Positions 53,898-64,000 of a stretch of DNA of 64,000 nucleotides are shown one piece after another; positions within the stretch are counted from its first letter, which is position 1, and every line of letters starts with the position of its first letter. The stretch is from positions 62,001 to 126,000 of the forward strand of contig JAJFKG010000051.1 of the NCBI GenBank assembly GCA_021773335.1. Direction: 5' to 3'. The DNA comes from Gammaproteobacteria bacterium (GTDB lineage Bacteria > Pseudomonadota > Gammaproteobacteria > JAJFKG01). The notes below the pieces were generated by a model that worked only from the letters and a program-made list of their open reading frames with translations, made no database searches and was not told the origin of the DNA. Both the position numbers and the translations under genes were made by a program.

Positions 53898-55391
53898 ATG
53901 CAAGCAGTAAAAAATATTTATCAAAATCAAGCAATTAGAGAATTAGAACGCATTGCTATCCAAGATTTTAATATCGCTGAATACGAACTCATGAACCGTG
54001 CTGGGCAAGGGGCATTTGACGTTTTGCAACAAACTTGGCCAACTGCAAAAAAAATAGCCGTGGTTTGCGGGGCTGGTAACAACGGTGGAGATGGTTACGT
54101 TATTGCCCGCTTGGCCAAAAAGCAGGGTTTAGAGGTAACGGTTTTGCATATTGGTAGTCTTGAGCGCCTCAAGGGTGCGGCATTGACCGCGATGCAAGAC
54201 TGCGGCGCGGCCAGTGTGCCACTGGCTCCTTTTAAACCCTATACGGGATTTCACACAGATGTCGTTGTCGATGCAGTATTGGGTACCGGTTTGCAAGGTA
54301 ATGTGCGGGGCGAATTACTCGCGGCTATTGAGGCGATAAATGCAGCGCAAGCGCCGGTCCTTGCCATCGATGTGCCTTCGGGCTTAGATGTAGATACCGG
54401 GCGGGTTTTAGGCAAGGCGGTTAAAGCGCAACGTACTGTCACTTTTATCGGTAATAAACCGGGGTTGATGACGGCAGCGGGGCGAGAGCATTGTGGTGTG
54501 ATTAGCTGTAATGATTTACAGATCCCGCAAGCAGTTTTTGATCAAGTTGAGCCCAGCGCGCACTGTTTGGATATGACACAGTTGCTCCAAACTTATTTAC
54601 CACCGCGTAATCGTAACGCGCACAAAGGCGATTTTGGCCATGTGTTAATTGTCGGCGGCGATTTTGGTATGGCTGGTGCAGTGCGCATGGCCGCTGAAGC
54701 AGCGGCACGTGTTGGCGCTGGCTTAGTTAGCGTTGCGACACAACCCGAGCATATTGGCGCAATCAATGCCGCACGGCCAGAAATAATGTGTCATGGTATT
54801 GTGAAAAACGATCAATTGAGCCCTCTATTACAGCGCGCGACAGTGGTTGTGGTGGGGCCGGGGATTGGCCAACAGCCTTGGGGACAAAACCTGTTAGCGA
54901 AAGTGTTAGCGAGCGACCTACCGTTAGTTGTGGATGCTGACGCCTTAAATATAATGGCTTTAGCGAGCACGAAAAAAACAGTGCAACGCGATAATTGGGT
55001 GTTGACACCACATCCCGGCGAAGCAGCACGTCTGCTAAATTCACAGACGCAAAAAGTGCAAGAGGATCGCTTTGCGGCAGTGCGTCAGATGCAACAGGCA
55101 TATCATGGCGTCGTTGTGCTCAAGGGTGCGGGTAGTTTAATTACTGACGGTGACGGTATAGTGAGTGTTTGTCCAAATGGCAATCCTGGCATGGCCAGTG
55201 GCGGCATGGGAGATGTTTTAAGTGGCGTCATTGGTGGTTTGGTCGCCCAAGCCGTAGCGTTACGCAACGCGGCTGAACTTGGTGTTTGCCTCCATGCAAC
55301 TGCTGCCGATCATGCGGCCAGTCATGGTGAGCGTGGCATGTTAGCTTTAGATCTTTTACCTTGTTTACGTCAATTGGTGAATGCGCAATGA
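53898..55391 (+). CDS. nnr: Bifunctional NAD(P)H-hydrate repair enzyme (epimerase/dehydratase)
   Basis: About 497 residues. The N-terminal YjeF_N domain has VVCGAGNNGGDGYVIAR (near residue 55) and LAIDVPSGLDVDTG, and epimerises damaged NAD(P)HX. The C-terminal kinase-like domain with KGDFGHVLIVGGDFGMAGA, LTPHPGEAARLL and NPGMASGGMGDVLSG is the ADP/ATP-dependent dehydratase. The start chosen is the ATG at 53898 (the frame is open from 53826). It heads the nnr-tsaE-amiB-mutL-miaA-hfq-hflX-hflK-hflC run. Confidence 0.96.
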   Translation: MQAVKNIYQNQAIRELERIAIQDFNIAEYELMNRAGQGAFDVLQQTWPTAKKIAVVCGAGNNGGDGYVIARLAKKQGLEVTVLHIGSLERLKGAALTAMQDCGAASVPLAPFKPYTGFHTDVVVDAVLGTGLQGNVRGELLAAIEAINAAQAPVLAIDVPSGLDVDTGRVLGKAVKAQRTVTFIGNKPGLMTAAGREHCGVISCNDLQIPQAVFDQVEPSAHCLDMTQLLQTYLPPRNRNAHKGDFGHVLIVGGDFGMAGAVRMAAEAAARVGAGLVSVATQPEHIGAINAARPEIMCHGIVKNDQLSPLLQRATVVVVGPGIGQQPWGQNLLAKVLASDLPLVVDADALNIMALASTKKTVQRDNWVLTPHPGEAARLLNSQTQKVQEDRFAAVRQMQQAYHGVVVLKGAGSLITDGDGIVSVCPNGNPGMASGGMGDVLSGVIGGLVAQAVALRNAAELGVCLHATAADHAASHGERGMLALDLLPCLRQLVNAQ

Positions 55392-55879
55392 CACAAACGC
55401 ATTTTTTTATCCAAGATGAAGCTAGCATGCTTGCGTTTGGTCAACAGCTTGCTTGCTTGAGTCATAGTCCCATGGTTATTTTCTTAAGTGGTGAATTAGG
55501 CGCAGGTAAAACCACCTTGGTGCGCGGTTTATTGCAAGGGTTTGGTCATCATGGCAATGTTAAGAGTCCGACATACACGATAGTTGAACCTTATGAATTC
55601 GCTCAGCAACAAAATGATGTCAAGCAGGTTTTTCATTTTGATCTCTACCGGTTGAATGACCCACAAGAGTTAGAAGCCCTAGGTTTGCGTGATTATCTTA
55701 ATGTCGACGCTGTGTGTATTTTTGAATGGCCAGAGCGTGGTAAGCATTTATTGCCACAGGCGGATTTGGCTTGCCACATTGAGTATGCGATGCCTGGCCG
55801 TACATTGATGTTTAGTGCGCAGTCTCCACATGGTGAACAAGTATTACAAGCGCTCGCAAGCAGTGAGGAGACTGAATGA
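55388..55879 (+). CDS. tsaE: tRNA threonylcarbamoylation ATPase TsaE
   Basis: A 163-residue P-loop ATPase that, with TsaB and TsaD, drives t6A formation. Walker A is GELGAGKTTLVRG, switch-like KSPTYTIVEPY, HFDLYRL and the C-terminal FEWPERG are standard. The start ATG overlaps the nnr stop by 4 bases (ATGA), so it replaces a longer frame from 55361. It overlaps amiB by 4 bases as well. Confidence 0.97.
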   Translation: MTQTHFFIQDEASMLAFGQQLACLSHSPMVIFLSGELGAGKTTLVRGLLQGFGHHGNVKSPTYTIVEPYEFAQQQNDVKQVFHFDLYRLNDPQELEALGLRDYLNVDAVCIFEWPERGKHLLPQADLACHIEYAMPGRTLMFSAQSPHGEQVLQALASSEETE

Positions 55880-57411
55880 CAGTTTACTTACGCCGTTTAG
55901 TGATTATTGGTTTATTGTTGTGTTGGCCATTACTGAGCCTTGCTGCCATGGCAAAGATTTCTTCCGCGCGAATTTCTTCTCAGCCACATAAGACGCGCTT
56001 AGTTTTGGTGTCAGATAAGCCAGTTAAATACAGGGTGTTTGCCTTAAATAAACCACAGCGTGTTGTGCTTGATATCCAAAATGCCAGCTTGCAGACAAAT
56101 CTAAAACATTTGTCTTTGAGCAAAACACCAATAAAAAGCATCCGCACGGCAAAACGGCCTAACCACCATTTGCGCATTGTTATTGACGTTAAACAAGCAA
56201 TGCATCCTAGTGCCTTTTTACTAGCCCCAGAAATGAATTATCGTGATCGTTTAGTGTTAGATCTGGAGCCGGTAAAATCGCACCGTCACGTTGTGACACA
56301 TAATTCTAGACCGACTGTGGTTAAATCAGCGCTACCGCTTAAAAGTGCAGGGCGGCGTGATATTATTGTGGTTATTGACCCAGGACATGGCGGTAAAGAT
56401 CCCGGAGCCAGCGGACCACGAGGTACGCACGAGAAAAGGGTCGTATTAGATATTTCGCGTGATTTGTATCATTTATTGAAAAAACAGCCTGGCATGAAGC
56501 CTGTTATGACGCGTAACTCAGATCAGTATATCAGCTTACGTACGCGCTTGCGCATTGCACGTAAAGATAAGGCAGATATGTTTGTTGCTATTCACGCAGA
56601 TGCATATAAAAACCGCTCGGCACACGGTGCTTCTGTGTATGCCTTATCGCAACGAGGCGCAAGTAGTGAAGCTGCGCGCTGGTTAGCTGAAAAAGAAAAT
56701 TACTCTGAACTCGGTGGCGTTGATTTAAATAGTTTGCAAGACCAGGGCCAAATGCTGCGTTCGGTATTAATTGATTTGTCGCAAACAGCAACAATCGCAC
56801 AAAGTGTTGAGATTGGTAATTCAGTATTAGGCCAACTTAGCCGGGTGGGTAAGCTGCATCACAACAAAGTGGAACAAGCTCGCTTTGTAGTGTTAAAATC
56901 ACCCGATATACCGTCCATTTTGGTTGAGACGGGTTTCATCTCGAATCCGCGCGAAGAGCGTAATCTCGATAATCCAAAATACCGAATTAAGCTCGCAAAA
57001 GCGATTTTTGCTGGAATTAAAAATTATTTCATGAAGAATCCACCACGTGGTACTTTATTTGCGGCGATGAAAGAACAAGGCGTGACTAACTATGCATTGT
57101 TGAAACCAGTAAAATCGCCGGCAAGCAAAGCACATACTTCAACGCACAAGCCAAAGCATGTTTCTACAGCGAAAGCTAACTCAAGCAAAAAGGCGGCAGC
57201 TAAAAAACAACAACTTTCCCATAAGAAAAAAGTTAAAACGAAAACCAAGGCGAAATCTAAGCCCAAGCTGCAGCGCTATAAAGTTGCACGTGGCGATAGC
57301 TTATCGATTATCGCTGAACGTCAGCATACGAGTATCCGTAGCTTACGCAAACTGAATCATTTATATTCGAATAACATTTATGTAGGCCAAATATTAAAAG
57401 TACCTGCGTAG
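55876..57411 (+). CDS. amiB: N-acetylmuramoyl-L-alanine amidase AmiB with LysM
   Basis: A 511-residue septal amidase. A signal peptide (residues 1-26) is followed by an AMIN domain (about 28-135; binds septum), an Amidase_3 domain from about 165 with zinc ligands in [12 protein letters not shown], a Glu in [11 protein letters not shown], His in FVAIHAD and catalytic Glu in [11 protein letters not shown], then a Lys/Ala/Thr-rich linker of about 80 residues and one C-terminal LysM domain ([16 protein letters not shown]). It cuts stem peptides to free daughter cells. Normally activated by EnvC/NlpD partners. Confidence 0.96.
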   Translation: MTVYLRRLVIIGLLLCWPLLSLAAMAKISSARISSQPHKTRLVLVSDKPVKYRVFALNKPQRVVLDIQNASLQTNLKHLSLSKTPIKSIRTAKRPNHHLRIVIDVKQAMHPSAFLLAPEMNYRDRLVLDLEPVKSHRHVVTHNSRPTVVKSALPLKSAGRRDIIVVIDPGHGGKDPGASGPRGTHEKRVVLDISRDLYHLLKKQPGMKPVMTRNSDQYISLRTRLRIARKDKADMFVAIHADAYKNRSAHGASVYALSQRGASSEAARWLAEKENYSELGGVDLNSLQDQGQMLRSVLIDLSQTATIAQSVEIGNSVLGQLSRVGKLHHNKVEQARFVVLKSPDIPSILVETGFISNPREERNLDNPKYRIKLAKAIFAGIKNYFMKNPPRGTLFAAMKEQGVTNYALLKPVKSPASKAHTSTHKPKHVSTAKANSSKKAAAKKQQLSHKKKVKTKTKAKSKPKLQRYKVARGDSLSIIAERQHTSIRSLRKLNHLYSNNIYVGQILKVPA

Positions 57412-57433
57412 TGATAAAAACAAGAGAATAAAT

Positions 57434-59245
57434 ATGTCCTCACACCCACGTATCCATTTACTTGACACGTTATTGGCAAATCAAATTGCAGCAGGTGAGG
57501 TCGTGGAAAGACCAGCTTCGGTGGTCAAAGAGTTGTTGGAGAATAGTTTAGATTCAGGCGCTAAAAAAATTGAAATTGATATCGAAAATGGCGGTATGCA
57601 ACTCATCCAAATTCGCGATAACGGCTGTGGTATTCGTAAAGATGATTTAGTGTTATCGCTCAGTCGCCATGCGACAAGTAAAATTAGTTGTCTAGATGAT
57701 TTGGAAGCCGTGATGAGTTTAGGATTTCGCGGTGAAGCACTTGCAAGTATCAGCTCGGTTTCACGTATGCAACTTGTCAGTCGTACGGCTAATGAAAAAT
57801 CAGCGTGGCAAATTAATTGTGAAGGGCGTGACAATCCTTCTACAGTTGGTCCGGCATCAGCACCTCAAGGTACTGGCGTTAGCGTGCGAGATTTGTTTTT
57901 TAATACTCCGGCGCGCCGCAAATTCTTACGTAGTGCGAAAACTGAATTTAATCATATTGAAGAAGTTGTCAAGCGTATTGCCTTGAGCCGTTATGATGTG
58001 AGTTTTATTTTGCGCCACCAACGGCGAATTGTCTTGGATGTTAAGGCGGGAGAAGGACAGTTGATACGTGAAAAACGTGTAGGTAAAATCTTTGGTGCGC
58101 GTTTTTTGCAGCAGAGCCTTGCAATAAAAAATCAAATATCAGGTCTTCACATCACTGGTTGGTTAGGCTTGCCAGACTTTTCACGTAGCCAAATGGATCT
58201 GCAATATTTTTATGTTAATGGACGTATGATACGTGACAGATTGATTAATCATGCTATACGCCAAGCTTATGCAGATAAACTGCCTCCTGGACGTCATGCT
58301 GCTTATGTATTGTATCTAACGCTGGATAGTAGGCAAGTTGATGTTAATGTACATCCGACTAAACACGAAGTGCGTTTTCATGAAAGCCGTTTAGTGCACG
58401 ATTTTATTTATCGCAGTTTGGATGAAGCATTGCAAACTACGCAAGCTGAGTTATCTGCTGTACCTGACGCTGAATTGGCGTCACAAAGTATGAATGATAA
58501 GACAGGACATTATCAGGGAGATTTTGCAACACAACAATCTAATAACTATAGGTCTACGCCTGGAGCAAGTCGTTTAGGGCACTACCAAGTGCGAGAGCAA
58601 ATGGCAGCTTATCAAAGCCTCAGTAAACCACCACAGCCGCACTCATACTCATCATCTAAGCACTCTACAACATCAAATTCAGAACTCGATCCAGCCTTGG
58701 GTAATTTACTAGGTGTGCTACATAATAAATACGTATTAATAGAAAATACGCAAGGATTGTTGATGATTGATCTCGTTGGTATGCGCGAACATGTCTATCT
58801 CTTACAGTTGCAGCGTGATTTGCAAGCGAGTGCTTTATGTTCGCAGCCATTATTATTGCCTGAAACGGTGACTTTAGCGGAACAACAGATTGAGTCTATC
58901 GCTGCATACCAAGCTAAGTTGCAAACATTGGGAATTAGCGTAGAGACCCTGGGGCTAACGACATTAGTGGTGAGACAATTACCGGCACTTTTGCGCGAAA
59001 TGCCTGTAGAAGGTTTTATACAGTTGCTAGCCCAAAAGTTGCTAGGAGTAAACGAACAACGAGATCTTAGTGCGTTGCTGCCAGTGCTTGCTCGGTATGC
59101 AGCCCAACATCAGCAGGACACGAATTTAATGACGATTAAACAACTCAGCAAACAATTCCTGCCAGTCTTAGAGCAGTATCCACAATGCTGGCGCCAGTTT
59201 TCCCTATCCCAACTTGATGAATTGATGAATCCTGTAGAAGCATGA
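57434..59245 (+). CDS. mutL: DNA mismatch repair protein MutL
   Basis: A 603-residue GHKL ATPase that couples MutS to strand cutting. The N-terminal ATPase has [26 protein letters not shown], and TSKI...[22 protein letters not shown] and [12 protein letters not shown] close the transducer. A poorly conserved Ser/Gln-rich linker (about 345-425) leads to the dimerisation domain. The DQHAxxE endonuclease motif of most bacteria is not present, as in E. coli MutL, suggesting a MutH-type or other nicking partner. It follows amiB by 22 bases and overlaps miaA by 4. Confidence 0.97.
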   Translation: MSSHPRIHLLDTLLANQIAAGEVVERPASVVKELLENSLDSGAKKIEIDIENGGMQLIQIRDNGCGIRKDDLVLSLSRHATSKISCLDDLEAVMSLGFRGEALASISSVSRMQLVSRTANEKSAWQINCEGRDNPSTVGPASAPQGTGVSVRDLFFNTPARRKFLRSAKTEFNHIEEVVKRIALSRYDVSFILRHQRRIVLDVKAGEGQLIREKRVGKIFGARFLQQSLAIKNQISGLHITGWLGLPDFSRSQMDLQYFYVNGRMIRDRLINHAIRQAYADKLPPGRHAAYVLYLTLDSRQVDVNVHPTKHEVRFHESRLVHDFIYRSLDEALQTTQAELSAVPDAELASQSMNDKTGHYQGDFATQQSNNYRSTPGASRLGHYQVREQMAAYQSLSKPPQPHSYSSSKHSTTSNSELDPALGNLLGVLHNKYVLIENTQGLLMIDLVGMREHVYLLQLQRDLQASALCSQPLLLPETVTLAEQQIESIAAYQAKLQTLGISVETLGLTTLVVRQLPALLREMPVEGFIQLLAQKLLGVNEQRDLSALLPVLARYAAQHQQDTNLMTIKQLSKQFLPVLEQYPQCWRQFSLSQLDELMNPVEA

Positions 59246-60186
59246 CAGAGCGCGCTAAAATTATTTGTTTAATGGGACCAACGGGAGCTGGTAAAACCGA
59301 CCTCGCCATTGCTTTGCATGAGCAATTGAACTGTGATGTGATCAGTGTTGATTCAGCGATGATTTATCATGGCATGGATATCGGTACTGCAAAGCCAGAT
59401 GCACAGACATTGGCGGCTTGCCCACATAGATTGATCGATCTTTGCGATCCAAGCCAAGTTTATTCAGCTGCGCAATTTCGCATGGACGCCTTACGCGAAA
59501 TTGACGATATTATCGTTGCTGGCGCCACTCCGTTGTTAGTTGGTGGTACGATGTTGTATTTTCGTGCTCTGCAACAGGGTTTGTCGCAACTGCCCGCGGC
59601 TGATCAAAATGTGCGAGCAGCGATAAGCGCGCGAGCTGAGCGTGTAGGTTGGCAAGCATTACATGCAGAATTGATGCGAACTGATCCCAAAGCTGCAGTA
59701 CGTATTGATGCCAACGATCCGCAGCGAATTCAACGTGCTTTGGAAGTCTATCAAATCACAGGTCAGCCGTTATCAACACTCTGGGATACAGACAAGCGTG
59801 TTTCATTTCCTTATGATGTGCTTAATATTGCAGTGGCGCCGACACAGCGAACACAGTTACACGCGCGCATTGCCAAGCGTTTCCAACAGATGTTGGACGA
59901 CGGCTTGATTGATGAGGTGAGACGGCTTTATGCGCGTGATGATTTAAATGCCGAGTTGCCGGCACTACGCGCAGTGGGCTATCGCCAAGTATGGCAATAT
60001 CTGGCGGGTGAATATGACTATGAGCAGATGCGGGAACGCGCTATTGCGGCCACGCGCCAGCTAGCTAAGCGCCAGCTGACGTGGTTGCGCCACTGGCCTG
60101 AATTGGCGTGGTTTGTCAGCGAGGATCCCAAACTTATTGCAAATGTTTTACACAGCGTCCGGGGTTTTTTACGCTCGGACGCATAA
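59242..60186 (+). CDS. miaA: tRNA dimethylallyltransferase MiaA
   Basis: A 314-residue enzyme that adds dimethylallyl to A37 of tRNAs, the substrate for MiaB. The P-loop is [15 protein letters not shown], with [18 protein letters not shown] and [12 protein letters not shown] as the family signatures. The start overlaps mutL. It is followed by a 145-base gap that must hold the hfq promoter region, as in E. coli. Confidence 0.97.
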   Translation: MTERAKIICLMGPTGAGKTDLAIALHEQLNCDVISVDSAMIYHGMDIGTAKPDAQTLAACPHRLIDLCDPSQVYSAAQFRMDALREIDDIIVAGATPLLVGGTMLYFRALQQGLSQLPAADQNVRAAISARAERVGWQALHAELMRTDPKAAVRIDANDPQRIQRALEVYQITGQPLSTLWDTDKRVSFPYDVLNIAVAPTQRTQLHARIAKRFQQMLDDGLIDEVRRLYARDDLNAELPALRAVGYRQVWQYLAGEYDYEQMRERAIAATRQLAKRQLTWLRHWPELAWFVSEDPKLIANVLHSVRGFLRSDA

Positions 60187-60331
60187 ATGGTGCCAGAAAC
60201 GTTTTGCTTCTTTGTTTTGCATGCTACACTTAATCAGTGCTTGCTTGATTTTTAAAAAATTACGCAGGAATAAGGGGCTGGTGAAAAATAACAGGCCCTA
60301 GGAATTATAAGAACTATAAGGGAGATATACG

Positions 60332-60595
60332 ATGTCAAAAGGGCAATTTTTACAAGACCCTTTTCTCAATGCACTAAGGAAAGAAAAGGTGCCAGTATCC
60401 GTTTATTTGGTGAATGGCATTAAACTCCAAGGCCAAGTCGAATCGTTTGACCAGTTTGTGATCCTTCTCAAGAACGCCGTCAGTCAAATGGTTTATAAAC
60501 ACGCAATATCCACGATTGTACCTGCTCGCAATGTTAAGTTCGCTCCGAGTGAGGAAAATGGCGATGAAGAAGGTACTGAATCTGGTAGTGAATAA
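60332..60595 (+). CDS. hfq: RNA chaperone Hfq
   Basis: An 87-residue Sm-like protein that pairs small RNAs with mRNAs. Sm1 ([26 protein letters not shown] region) and Sm2 ([14 protein letters not shown]) are intact, including the Gln8-type FLQDPF face. The C-terminal tail is short and acidic ([14 protein letters not shown]). GGGAGAT before the ATG is a good ribosome site. It precedes hflX by 111 bases with a hairpin in between. Confidence 0.98.
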   Translation: MSKGQFLQDPFLNALRKEKVPVSVYLVNGIKLQGQVESFDQFVILLKNAVSQMVYKHAISTIVPARNVKFAPSEENGDEEGTESGSE

Positions 60596-60602
60596 CGCGA
60601 CG

Positions 60603-60627
60603 CAGTCTTTTATTCAGCAAAAGACTG
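60603..60627 (+). terminator. Hairpin after hfq
   Basis: CAGTCTTTT (60603-60611) pairs perfectly with AAAAGACTG (60619-60627) around a 7-base loop, followed by TGTTGTTC. It may end most hfq messages or attenuate flow into hflX. Confidence 0.6.
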
Positions 60628-60706
60628 TGTTGTTCTCGCGCACAACCGCTGTGGTTTATCCCCGTCTTACCCTGTTTGGTTAAAAACTTTTCGGAAGGTT
60701 ATTGCC

Positions 60707-61954
60707 TTGTTTAAAGACATTGAATCAGCAATATTGGTGCACATTGACTTTCAGCGTGGCGAGAATCAAGAAGATTTGGCAGAATTCCATGAATTAGCAT
60801 TAGCAGCGGGCGTGAGCCCAGCCGGCGTTATTGGTGGTTCGCGTCAATCCCCAGACGCAAAATATTTTGTAGGCACGGGTAAGGCCGAAGAAATCCACCA
60901 GTGTGCACAAGCACATAATGTTGACTTAATCCTATTTAATCATGAATTATCACCGGCTCAAGGGCGCAATTTACAGCAATTGTGTCAATGCAAGGTAGTT
61001 GATCGTACCGATTTAATCTTAGATATCTTTGCCCAGCGTGCGCGGACGTTTGAGGGGAAACTACAGGTTGAGTTGGCACAGTTAGAGCACTTAGCGACAC
61101 GTTTAGTCCGTGGTTGGACTCACTTGGAGCGCCAAAAGGGTGGTATCGGTTTGCGTGGTCCTGGTGAAACGCAGCTTGAAACGGATCGACGTTTGTTACG
61201 CGAACGTATCAAAACAATACGTAAGCGTTTAGAGAAAGTGCGTCGTCAACGCGAACAAGGTCGCCGTGCACGCCGCCGCGCTGCAATTCCTACGGTGGCG
61301 TTAGTGGGTTATACCAACGCAGGAAAATCAACCCTATTTAATACCCTAAGCAATGCAGAGGTGTTTGCGGCGGATCAATTATTTGCGACACTAGATCCTA
61401 CCTTGCGACGCATTAAGTTGACAGATGTTGGTGATGTCATTTTGGCAGACACCGTGGGTTTTATCCGTCATTTACCACATGATTTGGTTGAGTCATTTAA
61501 AGCGACGTTAGAAGAAGTCCGCGAAGCTGAGCTATTGTTGCATGTGGTCGATGCCCATAGCACTACAAGTCGCGCTAATATAGAGCAAGTACATGCAGTA
61601 CTGGCGGAAATAGGAGCGCAGCGTGTACCTCAGCTACAAGTATTTAATAAAATTGATTTGTTAGAGCACCATAAGACACGCATTGAACGTAACAACGCTG
61701 GCCAGCCAAGTCGCGTTTGGTTATCCGCGACAGAGGGTAGAGGCTTAGAACTATTAAAGCTGGCCATGCAGGAATTGCTCATGCAAGAAATGGTGATCCG
61801 CGATGTTTGTTTGCCTGTTGCAAGTGCAGCATTACGCGCCAAGCTTTATAAACAAGGCGCCGTTCTGGCAGAAGCTATTGATGAGCATGGTCATTATATT
61901 CTGACCGTTCGCTTGCCATACAATGAGTTTGAACGTACTTTACAAGGTAAATAG
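60707..61954 (+). CDS. hflX: GTPase HflX
   Basis: A 415-residue ribosome-binding GTPase that rescues stalled ribosomes in heat stress. The N-terminal HflX domain (VGTGKAEEIHQCA, FNHELSPAQGRNL, RTDLILDIFAQRA) and GLRGPGETQLETDRR precede the GTPase with GYTNAGKSTLFN (G1), DPTLRR and DTVGFIRHLPH (G3). The TTG at 60707, with GGAAGG 8 bases before it, fits best; no ATG is near. Followed by hflK. Confidence 0.95.
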   Translation: MFKDIESAILVHIDFQRGENQEDLAEFHELALAAGVSPAGVIGGSRQSPDAKYFVGTGKAEEIHQCAQAHNVDLILFNHELSPAQGRNLQQLCQCKVVDRTDLILDIFAQRARTFEGKLQVELAQLEHLATRLVRGWTHLERQKGGIGLRGPGETQLETDRRLLRERIKTIRKRLEKVRRQREQGRRARRRAAIPTVALVGYTNAGKSTLFNTLSNAEVFAADQLFATLDPTLRRIKLTDVGDVILADTVGFIRHLPHDLVESFKATLEEVREAELLLHVVDAHSTTSRANIEQVHAVLAEIGAQRVPQLQVFNKIDLLEHHKTRIERNNAGQPSRVWLSATEGRGLELLKLAMQELLMQEMVIRDVCLPVASAALRAKLYKQGAVLAEAIDEHGHYILTVRLPYNEFERTLQGK

Positions 61955-62058
61955 ACTGTCTATGTGCCTTTATTACAAAAGAGTGCTTGCGACAAGGCAA
62001 ACAGCAGCCTAGAATCATGCTTTTGCCAAACTGGGCCTCGTAACAATAGGAGAGAGAT

Positions 62059-63288
62059 ATGGGCTGGAATGAGCCAGATAATAATGGGAAAGACCACGAC
62101 CCGTGGAGTGGACGTCAAAAAGGCCCACAACAACAACCCCCCGATCTCGATGAAGTATTCCGCAAATTACAGCAAAAAATGCGTGGTATGTTTGGTATTA
62201 AAGGTGGTGGTTCGGGCCCATCTGCAGATGGGCAGGATGCCGGCTCTAACAAAGGTGCTTTTCTCGGTTTTGGTTTAATTTTATTGGTTATTCTTATTTT
62301 TTGGGCGTTATCCGGCATTTTTATTGTTGGCGCTGCAGAGCAAGCAGTTGTCCTACGTTTTGGTAAATATGTAGACACTGTAGGTCCAGGCGCTCATTGG
62401 ATACCGCGTTTTGTCGATAGCCAATACAAAGTTAATATCCAACAAATCACAGCCTTTCCCTATCAAGCGGAAATGTTGACAAAGGACGAAAATATTGTCG
62501 ATGTAGCAATAGTCGTTCAATACCGTGTCGATAATTCGCGTGATTTCTTATTCAATTCCGTTAATCCTCGCCAGACATTGCAAGAAGCGACGGCTAGCGC
62601 TTTGCGCCAAGTTGTCGGGAACGATACCTTGGATCAAATTCTCACGACTGGTAGACAACAAGTACGTCAACAAGTTGATGAACAGCTCACTGAAATTTTA
62701 GATTCGTATAATGTTGGCTTGAAAATCATGGATGTTACCATGCAACCGGCGAAGCCACCGGAAGCAGTAACCGCTGCATTTGATGATGCGATCAAAGCGC
62801 GCGAAGATGAGCAGCGTTATATTAACCAAGCGAGAGCTTATAGCAATCGAGTTGAGCCAATTGCACATGGGCGAGCGCAACGCCTATTAGAAAATGCACG
62901 CGCTTATAAGCAACAAGTGATGTTGAAGGCGCAAGGTAAAACGGCGCGTTATCTGGCAATGTTGCCGGAATATCAAAGTGCACCCGCAGTTACGCGCGAG
63001 CGTCTGTATCTTGATGCGATCGAATCAGTTTTGAATAAGAGTAGTAAAGTATTGCTCGACGTAAATAATAGTAACAATCTTATGTATTTACCATTGGATA
63101 AGATCATGCAACAAACACGTATGCAATTGCCTAGGTTAGATGAGGGCGATCCGTCATCGTCTGTATCGACAGCCTCAATGGTTAATGGGACACCAAAGGC
63201 AAGTAATACGGGTGCTGATACTAGCACACGTCCATCGCGTGATGCTTTGACAAATCGCAGCACAAATTATGCTGGCAAGGGGGCGTAA
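62059..63288 (+). CDS. hflK: HflK, FtsH-regulating SPFH protein
   Basis: A 409-residue membrane protein that with HflC cages the FtsH protease. The N-terminal 70 residues are hydrophilic and Gly/Gln/Pro-rich, followed by a single span (FGLILLVILIFWALSGIFIV) and the SPFH domain (AEQAVVLRFGKYVDTVGPGAHW, FPYQAEMLTKDENIVDVA). The C-terminus (about 360-409) is a Ser/Thr-rich low-complexity tail. Start with AGGAGAG before it; 3 bases after its stop comes hflC. Confidence 0.96.
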   Translation: MGWNEPDNNGKDHDPWSGRQKGPQQQPPDLDEVFRKLQQKMRGMFGIKGGGSGPSADGQDAGSNKGAFLGFGLILLVILIFWALSGIFIVGAAEQAVVLRFGKYVDTVGPGAHWIPRFVDSQYKVNIQQITAFPYQAEMLTKDENIVDVAIVVQYRVDNSRDFLFNSVNPRQTLQEATASALRQVVGNDTLDQILTTGRQQVRQQVDEQLTEILDSYNVGLKIMDVTMQPAKPPEAVTAAFDDAIKAREDEQRYINQARAYSNRVEPIAHGRAQRLLENARAYKQQVMLKAQGKTARYLAMLPEYQSAPAVTRERLYLDAIESVLNKSSKVLLDVNNSNNLMYLPLDKIMQQTRMQLPRLDEGDPSSSVSTASMVNGTPKASNTGADTSTRPSRDALTNRSTNYAGKGA

Positions 63289-63291
63289 ATC

Positions 63292-64000
63292 ATGAGGAAC
63301 AATAAAGCGTTAGTCATTATTACCTGCTTATTAATTCTGTTAGTTGTTGGTTTTGCGTCTGTATTTACCGTCCATGAAGGTCAGCGCTCTTTAGTGTTGC
63401 GGTTAGGGAAAATCGTGGATACGCCTAAGACAGGACAAGCCAAGCTCTACAATCCTGGTTTACATTTTAAAGTGCCGATTATTAATGTTGTACGTCGCTT
63501 TGATGTGCGCTTACAAACCTTGGAGGCGAAATCATCACGTATTCTGACTGCAGAACAAAAATATGTGATTGTAGATTATTATGCAAAGTGGCGTATTAGT
63601 GATCTACCACTATATTACACGCGTACTAGCGGGAATAGTCAATTAGCTGAACAACTTATTCGCCAAAAGATCAATGATAGTCTGCGTGCGGAGTTCGGGC
63701 GCCGCACTATTAATGAGGTGGTGTCTGGGGGACGTGGTGATATCATGTCGTTATTGCAAAAAGAAGCGAACAGCAATGCACAGAATTTAGGTGTGAAAGT
63801 CATTGATGTGCGCATTAAACGCATTGATTTACCAACGCAAGTGAGCCAGTCAGTATACAGTCGGATGAGTGCGCAGCGTGAACAAGTTGCAGCAAAACAC
63901 CGTGCTGATGGCCAGGCTGCAGCAGAAAAAATTCGTGCTGAAGCCGATGCAAATGTCAAAGTGACTGTAGCGACAGCAAAGGCGAAAGGTGCGGCAATAC
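63292..64000 (+). CDS. hflC: HflC, FtsH-regulating SPFH protein (partial)
   Basis: The first 236 codons of HflC, cut by the window edge. It opens MRNNKALVIITCLLILLVVG, a single N-terminal span, then an SPFH domain (HEGQRSLVLRLGKIV, YNPGLHFKVPI, QKYVIVDYYAKWRISD) and AEQLIRQKINDSLRAEFGRR. It is the partner of HflK. Confidence 0.95.
   Translation, partial: MRNNKALVIITCLLILLVVGFASVFTVHEGQRSLVLRLGKIVDTPKTGQAKLYNPGLHFKVPIINVVRRFDVRLQTLEAKSSRILTAEQKYVIVDYYAKWRISDLPLYYTRTSGNSQLAEQLIRQKINDSLRAEFGRRTINEVVSGGRGDIMSLLQKEANSNAQNLGVKVIDVRIKRIDLPTQVSQSVYSRMSAQREQVAAKHRADGQAAAEKIRAEADANVKVTVATAKAKGAAI

Noticed and set aside
1..64000. tRNA, rRNA, riboswitch and prophage genes
   Set aside because: No cloverleaf, rRNA signature, known riboswitch core, integrase or phage structural gene was recognised by eye; a covariance search (tRNAscan-SE, Rfam) would be decisive.

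Overview
The window is a stretch of chromosome from a gammaproteobacterium, most likely a member of the Legionellales (Coxiellaceae/Legionella side). The evidence is gene order typical of gammaproteobacteria (leuS-lptE-holA-nadD-rsfS-rlmH-mrdA-mrdB-mltB-rlpA-dacA-ybeD-lipB-lipA; miaB-ybeZ-ybeY-corC-lnt; nnr-tsaE-amiB-mutL-miaA-hfq-hflX-hflK-hflC) combined with Legionella-like proteins: a DsbA with a Mip-like dimerisation domain, a DedA-PAP2 fusion with an LssY-type tail, a Sel1-repeat protein and a eukaryotic-type protein kinase. The DNA is moderately AT-rich throughout. Assignment below order level is inference.

Layout. (1) 1-10075: a tightly packed plus-strand surface-sugar cluster. It holds a PhyH-type dioxygenase, a GT2 glycosyltransferase, a polyprenyl-phosphate sugar-phosphate transferase, a Gfo/Idh oxidoreductase, a KdsC-like phosphatase, a NeuB-like synthase, a NeuA-like CMP transferase, a class IV aminotransferase, a TIM-barrel isomerase, two SDRs and a GmhA-like SIS isomerase. 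It ends in a strong hairpin terminator and looks like a non-standard route to a CMP-activated nonulosonic-type acid. (2) 10083-14942, minus strand: the macromolecular-synthesis operon rpsU-yqeY-dnaG-rpoD, with a dispersed repeat between dnaG and yqeY. (3) 15100-34987, minus strand: a DedA/PAP2 protein, then lipoate synthesis, D-amino-acid and peptidoglycan genes, the rod-shape genes, and the rlmH-rsfS-nadD-holA-lptE-leuS block. Two plus-strand insertions interrupt this conserved block (a Sel1-repeat gene and a YefM/RelE-type toxin-antitoxin pair). A decayed DarG antitoxin tail lies between rlpA and mltB.

(4) 35120-43376: a zinc-ribbon protein and a YdcF/ElyC protein on plus, a repeat element, then lnt / spmAB / corC-ybeY-ybeZ-miaB. 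(5) 43549-48684, accessory: a broken HAD phosphatase gene, a protein kinase, an unknown 86-residue protein, an EmrAB efflux pair and a DUF547 protein. (6) 48768-53671: tsaD, plsY, the Mip-DsbA fusion, orn, queG and a small disordered unknown protein. (7) 53898-64000, plus strand: nnr-tsaE-amiB-mutL-miaA-hfq-hflX-hflK-hflC, with hflC cut by the window edge.

Most of the window is conserved housekeeping: envelope growth and division, translation and tRNA modification, and replication/transcription. No tRNA or rRNA gene, CRISPR array or intact insertion sequence was recognised. The best candidates for new biology are the sugar-acid cluster, the kinase with its neighbours, and the small insertions and remnants in otherwise conserved operons.
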